Assembly (NCBI RefSeq): GCF_018687715.1
Contig: NC_056755.1
Span: 21,731,501-21,795,500, forward strand
Direction: 5' to 3'
Origin: Carya illinoinensis
Taxonomy: Eukaryota > Streptophyta > Magnoliopsida > Fagales > Juglandaceae
DNA: 64,000 nucleotides
Shown here: positions 58,176-64,000 of the stretch, piece by piece
Layout: each line of letters starts with the position of its first letter
Numbering within the stretch: position 1 is the first letter of the stretch
The notes under the pieces: generated by a model
What the model was told of the DNA's origin: nothing
The model's input: only the letters and a program-made list of their open reading frames with translations
Databases searched by the model: none
Translations under genes and position numbers: made by a program

Positions 58176-60185
58176 AAACTTAACTATTCTCAAAATACAC
58201 AATTGTATTCGAGATGAAATGTGACTAGAATACAAAAGGGCAGAAATCCTGACATCACATAACATGACTTGAACGTAATTTGAGAGACATGACATACTTA
58301 AGATAAAAATATTTCGTAGTATGACATAACATGTAATAGACAATATTGTATAACATGGCATAACATGTAATAGTGAATATTATGTGACATGACATACATG
58401 TAACAGATGACATAATGTAATATGACATACTTATAACATATAGCAAAACATGAAAGAATAGATTATATAAGAGATAAGCATTCGTGACAGAATAAATCAT
58501 GCGTAACAAATAAATATGTAATGACGTGGCATATATGATAACATACACACATAAATTGTAGTTCTCATACCCATCACACATACACAGTAAATTGATAGTA
58601 AATTAGAAGCTAACTTACCTCGATTGTCGCGTTCTAAGAAAATAAAGCGCGAAATACGAAGAACTGTAAGAGAGTATTCTAAATGTTAGAAATTTATTTA
58701 CTAACAATTACAAATGTGTAAAAGAGACAACTTATGATAAAATTACCATTTTACCCTCTATATGTGAAAAAATAACCATTTTACCCATAATTTAAAGATT
58801 TCACATCTTGACTCCAAAAATTATTATACTTTACATTCCTCCTGTAAATTTGTCCTAAACTTAAATAGCAATTCAGAAAAATTAAAAACAATTCAAAACT
58901 ATGGGAAACTCACTATGGCCGAAATATTCATAGGTCATTCCTCTTATTTTTGTTACAATTTCTTCTAACTTCAAAACTTGTTATTAAACAAAAATTTTGC
59001 GATAAAGATCTTCCTATCCTAAATTTAAGAACATATTTTAAAATTCAATTAATAAAAATCTAATCATCAAAACCAAACTTTTTATAAAAAAGACCCAAAC
59101 AAATAGCAAATCCTTGAATCACAAGCTTTGACCCTAAATCAAAACGTCTCCAAGAATTCCAAAAAAATCAAATCTTACTTCTAACATATTCATAACATCA
59201 TTCTAAGATTAAAAATTCTTTAAATAATCACACAAAAGTCACCAAAAATCACAAAATAATACTTGGAGTTTTTAGTTTTACACTTAGTTCAAAAACAGAA
59301 ACTTTTTCTCAACTAACTTTGATCAATCTCTTGATCCATGGCTTAAAAAGATGATATGTCCAAAATAAAACATCACATGGTTTAAAAATGTGTCCTAAAG
59401 AAGATCCAACCATCAAACTTAAAATCACATGGCTAACAATCAATAAAACATGGATCTAACCCAAAAACATCAAATCTTAGGTCTAACCGAAATCCTCTTA
59501 TATAGAAAAATCATATCTTCAAAACTAATATTAAATATCTTCAAACTAACATCCTAACATGCAAATAAGAGACTTAGGATTATCATATAAAAATATTAAA
59601 ACCTTTAGAGTAAGATCAAACCATGAAATATTCAAACTTTCTCCAAATAAAAACTGTTTTTCCACTTCTAGTTTTCAAGTTTCTAGATCTAAGAAAATAT
59701 ATCATCAAAAGCTTTATTAATGCAACAAAACCTCAATGAGCAATTATAAACACATGCTAACAATACTCCATAAAATTTTTGAACCAAGATATGTCCATTA
59801 GCTTGATCAAAATTTCCAAAACATAACTTACTCTCCAGTTTCAAACCCTAAGTGACATTTCCATGGTTAAAAATACTTTTGACCAACCAAATCATCATGG
59901 AATGAGACTAATAATATATTTACGGAAACTATACTCAAAGAAAAATAACTTTTATGAAAGAGTAATCATGTGAAAATACTTACAAATGGTCGACAATCTC
60001 TATGCAAAAAGACCCATAAATCTGCCAGAGAGAGCTCTTTTGGGTTTCTCTCTAAGAATGGGGTGAAAAAGTGATGAAAGTGAGTAAAATGTGTCTTACA
60101 CGACTTTAGACTTCTAGAGGGGGAGTTATGGGCTTGAATGAGTCTTTGATTAGAGGTGGTTATGTTACATAAAGTGGAGAATAGT

Positions 60186-60803
60186 TGTGACACCCCCAAT
60201 TCCCACGTACAGACATGTGGAAATCGAGGCGTCGGAATGATGATAACACGGGTCACACATTCCATCGCCAAGTGCCAAGTGTGTGTACAAGTGAAAGTGT
60301 ACAATAAAAATAACGTAGCGGATAAATAAAGTCATTCAACTATGTACCAGAATTTGTTTAAATACAAAATCGCTTAAACACAAGTATATCAAAATATTAC
60401 AAATAACCAGTAAAAACATAATACAAACCAAAAGCAATAACTAAAATCGAGAAATAAGCCACAACCCATAAGGGAGTGATCCCCCGATCACTCTTCTGAC
60501 AGAGCCGCATCCTCAAGCTCAATCTCCTCACTTGCACCAAGATCTACGGTACTAAGAAACGGTACCGCAGGTAAGTAATAATCCAAACAAAATACCGAAA
60601 TAAAAATATATTCATGCCTAACAAAATGCAGGAATATGATGCCCTATGCATGAGACCCAAAAATCATCATTTTGTCGAAAAGAATAATTCATCAACGCAC
60701 ACCAAAATCCCATTTTGGCCCAAAAATATATCCAATCCAAAACCATCCGCCATTTTCCCCAAAATAGCCTAACATAAAAACCACAATTTTCTAGAAAATG
60801 GTT
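60186..60803 (-). repeat. Partial gypsy LTR, minus orientation
   Basis: TGTGACACCCCCAATTCCCACG, continuing with GATGATAACACGGGTCAC and CGCCAAGTGCCAAGTGTGTG, is the reverse of the 3' LTR end at 51968. Only its last 600 bp are seen because a copia LTR begins at about 60804. Confidence 0.8.
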
Positions 60804-63800
60804 TGTGTTGAACCTAAGGTTTCAAGTTTCATGTGATTATAAATCTACACATGGATTTTAATGATAACAAATGAATTCAAAGAATAAAGGAGTTTCAAGC
60901 TCAAGTTGTTCACACAATGGAATCAAGCACATCAAAGAACCAAGCATGAGCAAGAAGGAAACAAGTTCACATTAAAGTCATAGAGTAATGTTGTAAATCT
61001 CTTAAAATTCGAAATTAGGATTAATGCTCAAAATTAATATTTTATCATAAAGCATTAAAATACATTTTCCACATGTTCATGAATACTTTTGAAAATTAAA
61101 TTTGAAAATTTTGAAAGATGATTGATTGTCATCTTTTGCATGTGCATGCCTTGATTAAAGGGTTAAACTTTGAAAATATTAAAGATGATTGATTGTCATC
61201 TTTCACATGTGCATGTTTTATTTGAATATTTTCAAAAATGATTGATGTTTTTTTAGACTTATACAAAAGGTAGATGATTTTGTTTGAAAATTTTGAAAAG
61301 TAAAGTGTGCTCATTTTGTCATATAACAAAAGTAAAAGATTAGGCTTGAATTTTTTGAAAAGGAAAGTGTGCTCACTTTGTCATATGCCAAAAGTAAAAG
61401 ATTAGGTTTGATTTTTTTGAAAAAGTGAATGATGTTGTCTTTGACAATTGAAAAAGAAGAACCTTTTATTTGAATTTTTTGAAAAAATTATTGATGTTGT
61501 CTTTGATATGTGAATCTTTTTAAATTTGAATATAAAGTCTCATATGCCTATAAATAGATCATTTGAGAGCTTCACATTCACAACGCCAAGAGCATACAAC
61601 ATTCATTCAAAACTTTCATTCTCTCTTCTCTAAGCATTGAGCCTTAATCCTTGTTCATTTTGAGAGATATAGTTTGCGCTGTATTGTTCTTATTTCACTC
61701 ATTGAGGAGTGTTTTCTGATAACCTACCCACTATCAGCTTTTGTATCAGAAAAATGGTGTGTATAACCCTTGTGCATGTAGAAAGTATTCTACACGGGGA
61801 ATAGTTGAATCACCACGTGTAAGGTGATTGCAAGTGTAGAGGGTGTTCTACACGGATCCTTTGTAGCGGTATTGTTCAAAGGTGTAATAGGTTTTTATCT
61901 CCACCTGAAGGAGGTTGAATAGTGAATTTGGGAATCCTCAAGGGGTAGCTTGAGGCGAGGACGTAGGCAGTGGGACCGAACCTCGTTAACATACTGAGTT
62001 TGCTTCTCTCTTACCCTTACTCTTTATATTTATTGTTATTTCATATTTTGTTTATATTTTATATTATATATTTGATTTATAATTTTTATTTTTTTAATAC
62101 AACTCAATTCACCCCCCCTCTTGTGTTAGTCATCTGGGCAACAATTGGTATCAGAGCTAAGAGCTCTATTATAAGATTAACTATCTTTTGAGTTAAGATC
62201 TTATGACTAACATTGCAGCTTCATTTGGTGAAGGTCAATTTAGCAGTCGGCCTCCACTCTTTTGTGGAGATAATTACTCATTCTGGAAAGTTAGAATGAG
62301 AATATTTCTTCAAGCTCAAGGTAGAGAAATCTGGAAATGTATTGTAAATGGACCTTATATTCCAACAAAAGTGGTTGATGGAGTAAAGGTCAAAAAGGAA
62401 GAAGAAGAGTTTGATCATGAAGACGATAGACTTTATACTTTAAATTTAACTGCTATGAATTTATTATATAATGCTCTTAATGGAAATGAATTTAATAGAA
62501 TAATGAATTGCGCTACGGCAAAGGAAATTTGGGATAACTTGGAAGTAACTTATGAAGGAACTTCGCAAGTCAAGGAATCAAAAATTTATATTCTTACTCA
62601 TGAATATGAAATGTTTAAGATGAATGATGATGAATCTATTTCTAGTATGCACACTCATTTTACTAACATCATAAACAGCTTGACAGCTCTTGGCAAAGTT
62701 TATTCCAAACTGGAGATAGTAAGAAAAATTCTTAACTCTTTACCAAAACATTGGGAATCAAAAGTTACAGCAATTCTTGAAGCTATAGACCTCAAGAAAC
62801 TCGAAATCAATGAACTCATCGGGTCACTTATCACCCATGAGTACACATTGAAAAGAGGAGAAGAAGAAGGAAAGCCAAAGAAGAGCTTAGCGCTTAAAGC
62901 TGTTCCTCATGAAAGTGAAAGTGATGAAGATGAGGAAAATGATGATAAAGATGAAGAATTTGCGACGATAACAAGAAGAATTCAGAGGTTCTTGAAGAAA
63001 AATAGAACTCCTCTGAGGAAATCTTTCAAATAGTTTTTCAAGAAAGATTCAGGTAAAAATGACACTTTAATTTGTTATAAATACAATAAACCTGGTCATA
63101 TCAAGACAGATTGTCCTCTGCTAAAAAAAGATCGAAACAAGGGCAAGAAAGCAATGAAAGCTACATGGGATGATGATTCAAGTAGCTCAGATAGTAAAGC
63201 AAGCAATGAAGAATCAACAAATCTTTGTCTTATGGCTAAAGATGATATTGAGGTAACAAATCTTGATAATATTAAAAATCCTTCATATGAAGAATTGCAA
63301 AATGTTTTAGAAGAGGTTTATGCGGAATTTAAAAAATTGGGTATCAAATATACTGCTTTGAAAAAGAAAAATTTTTCTTTAACAAATGAAATTGAAATTT
63401 TAAGAAAAGAAAGTATCATTTTGAAAAATGAAAATCTTGAATTGAATAAGAAGAAAACCGATTTAGAAAATATTGTTGAAAACTTTACGAATGGAAAAAG
63501 AAATTTTGAAAAACTTCTTGGTAGTCAAAGATGTGTTTTTGACAATGCAGGTTTGGGATATATGCCAAAACAAAAATACAAACCTTATAAAAATTTCTTT
63601 GATAATCATTCTACATCAAAGACTAATATTCAAAATTCTTTTCATAAAAATAATTTTGTCAAAAAAGGATATTATTATAATCATTCAAGTTTTTCATATA
63701 TGTCACATGCTATTTGCAATTTTTGTAATAGAAATAGTCATAATTATCATACTTGTCCTATTAGAAGAAATTATACAATGACTATTAGGGCCATATGGGT

Positions 63801-64000
63801 ACCTAAAAATCTTGTTTCTTCTAATACTAATAAACAAAGGACCCAAAGAACTTGGGTACTAAGAAAAATCATTTTAATTGTTTTTATAGGTATGCATGAA
63901 GTCTTTCCACAAGCAAAAACAAATGGTTTTTAGATAGTGGATATTCAAGACACATGACGGGAGACAAGACTAAGTTTTTTGATCTTAGATCTAAAGAAGA
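60804..64000 (+). mobile_element. Ty1/copia element, 5' part, runs off window
   Basis: The 5' LTR spans about 60804/60806 to 62143 (TGTTGAACC...GGGCAACA), with CCTATAAATAG at about 61548 as a TATA box. Two bases on is TGGTATCAGAGC (62147-62158), complementary to the 3' end of initiator methionine tRNA, the usual copia primer site. Gag follows. It is inserted into the gypsy LTR to its left. Protease has just started at the window end. Confidence 0.9.
62203..63933 (+). pseudogene. Copia gag (UBN2 type) with one internal stop
   Basis: The first 276 codons encode a UBN2/DUF4219-type gag (RPPLFCGDNYSFWKVRMRIF; EIWDNLEVTYEGTSQVKESK), then an acidic linker. TAG at 63031-63033 interrupts an otherwise continuous frame that runs to 63933. 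Beyond it are a damaged zinc knuckle CYKYNKPGHIKTDC (second Cys replaced by Tyr), a coiled coil (about 63290-63500) and a second intact knuckle CNFCNRNSHNYHTC. The protease start, LDSGYSRHMTGD, lies in another frame from 63924. Gag packages element RNA; with the stop and the frameshift this copy is unlikely to be autonomous. Confidence 0.9.

Larger units (their letters stand above)
46378..60185 (-). mobile_element. Large minus-strand LTR split by several inserts
   Basis: It begins TGTGACGCCCCCAG and, after removal of inserts, continues at 51974-52115, 56093-56515 and about 57785-60185. Motifs shared with the solo LTR at 41731, read in reverse, include GAGATTTGTAATCAAAT, a GTTGGGACTACCAT block and the AGATCGAGGTAAGTTAGC segment (about 58600). 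Its start (TGTAACA...) was not reached before another LTR interrupts it at 60186. Whether an internal region exists outside the window is unknown. Confidence 0.7.

Overview
The window is nuclear DNA of a flowering plant, most likely a woody rosid (Fagales is my guess from the repeat families, not shown by any marker). The evidence is AT-rich intergenic DNA, GT-AG spliced genes with plant domain combinations, two tRNA-derived SINEs, L1-type LINEs, Ty3/gypsy and Ty1/copia LTR retrotransposons, and hAT and Mutator-like elements. No rRNA, tRNA gene, CRISPR or bacterial feature was seen.

Only two ordinary host genes are convincing. (1) A plus-strand BET-family bromodomain gene of the GTE4 type (coding 3298-5532, four exons, about 644 aa), a nuclear reader of acetylated histones. 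(2) A minus-strand LEA/SBP65-like seed-protection gene (exon 1 at 22790-21414, exon 2 from 20650) with a TATA box and an ABA-type G-box just upstream. Exon 2 carries an in-frame TGA (20507-20509) before a still-readable, family-like C-terminus that ends at 20327. A third host-derived locus is a broken DC1 (C1-like zinc finger) sequence at 27603-28230. About 440 bp of it is repeated in inverted orientation at 29806-30245, around a LINE ORF1 fragment.

Layout. 1-2700: gypsy tail and MITEs. 2700-5532: GTE promoter and gene. 5533-20300: retroposon-rich DNA holding two SINEs, LINE copies with target-site duplications (TSDs), and a 6.7-kb composite of inverted gypsy LTRs (7974-14683). 20300-23100: LEA gene. 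24040-25700: three adjoining tandem arrays, the last alternating 48- and 56-bp monomers. 26394-27248: hAT-type non-autonomous element. 27600-30450: DC1/LINE inverted repeat. 31816-32718: diverged copy of the LEA intron. 32720-38874: a minus-strand LINE split by a 4.2-kb solo LTR. 41731-45360: a 3.6-kb solo LTR holding two 38-bp palindromes and a seven-copy hairpin array. 46378 to the window end: a nest in which a large minus-strand LTR is interrupted by a gypsy element (46591-51968), a hAT transposon (52124-56084), an unresolved insert and a further gypsy LTR, which is itself interrupted by a copia element running off the right end.

The two genes are unrelated in function. What ties the window together is repeated insertion, whose order can be read from TSDs: CAAAG, AGAGT, ATTTA, CCATG and CTAACGAG for the LTR and hAT elements, plus 11-16 bp duplications around LINEs and SINEs. 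All element coding regions seen carry stops or frameshifts, so I see no autonomous element. Splice sites, identities and family assignments are read by eye, without database search.
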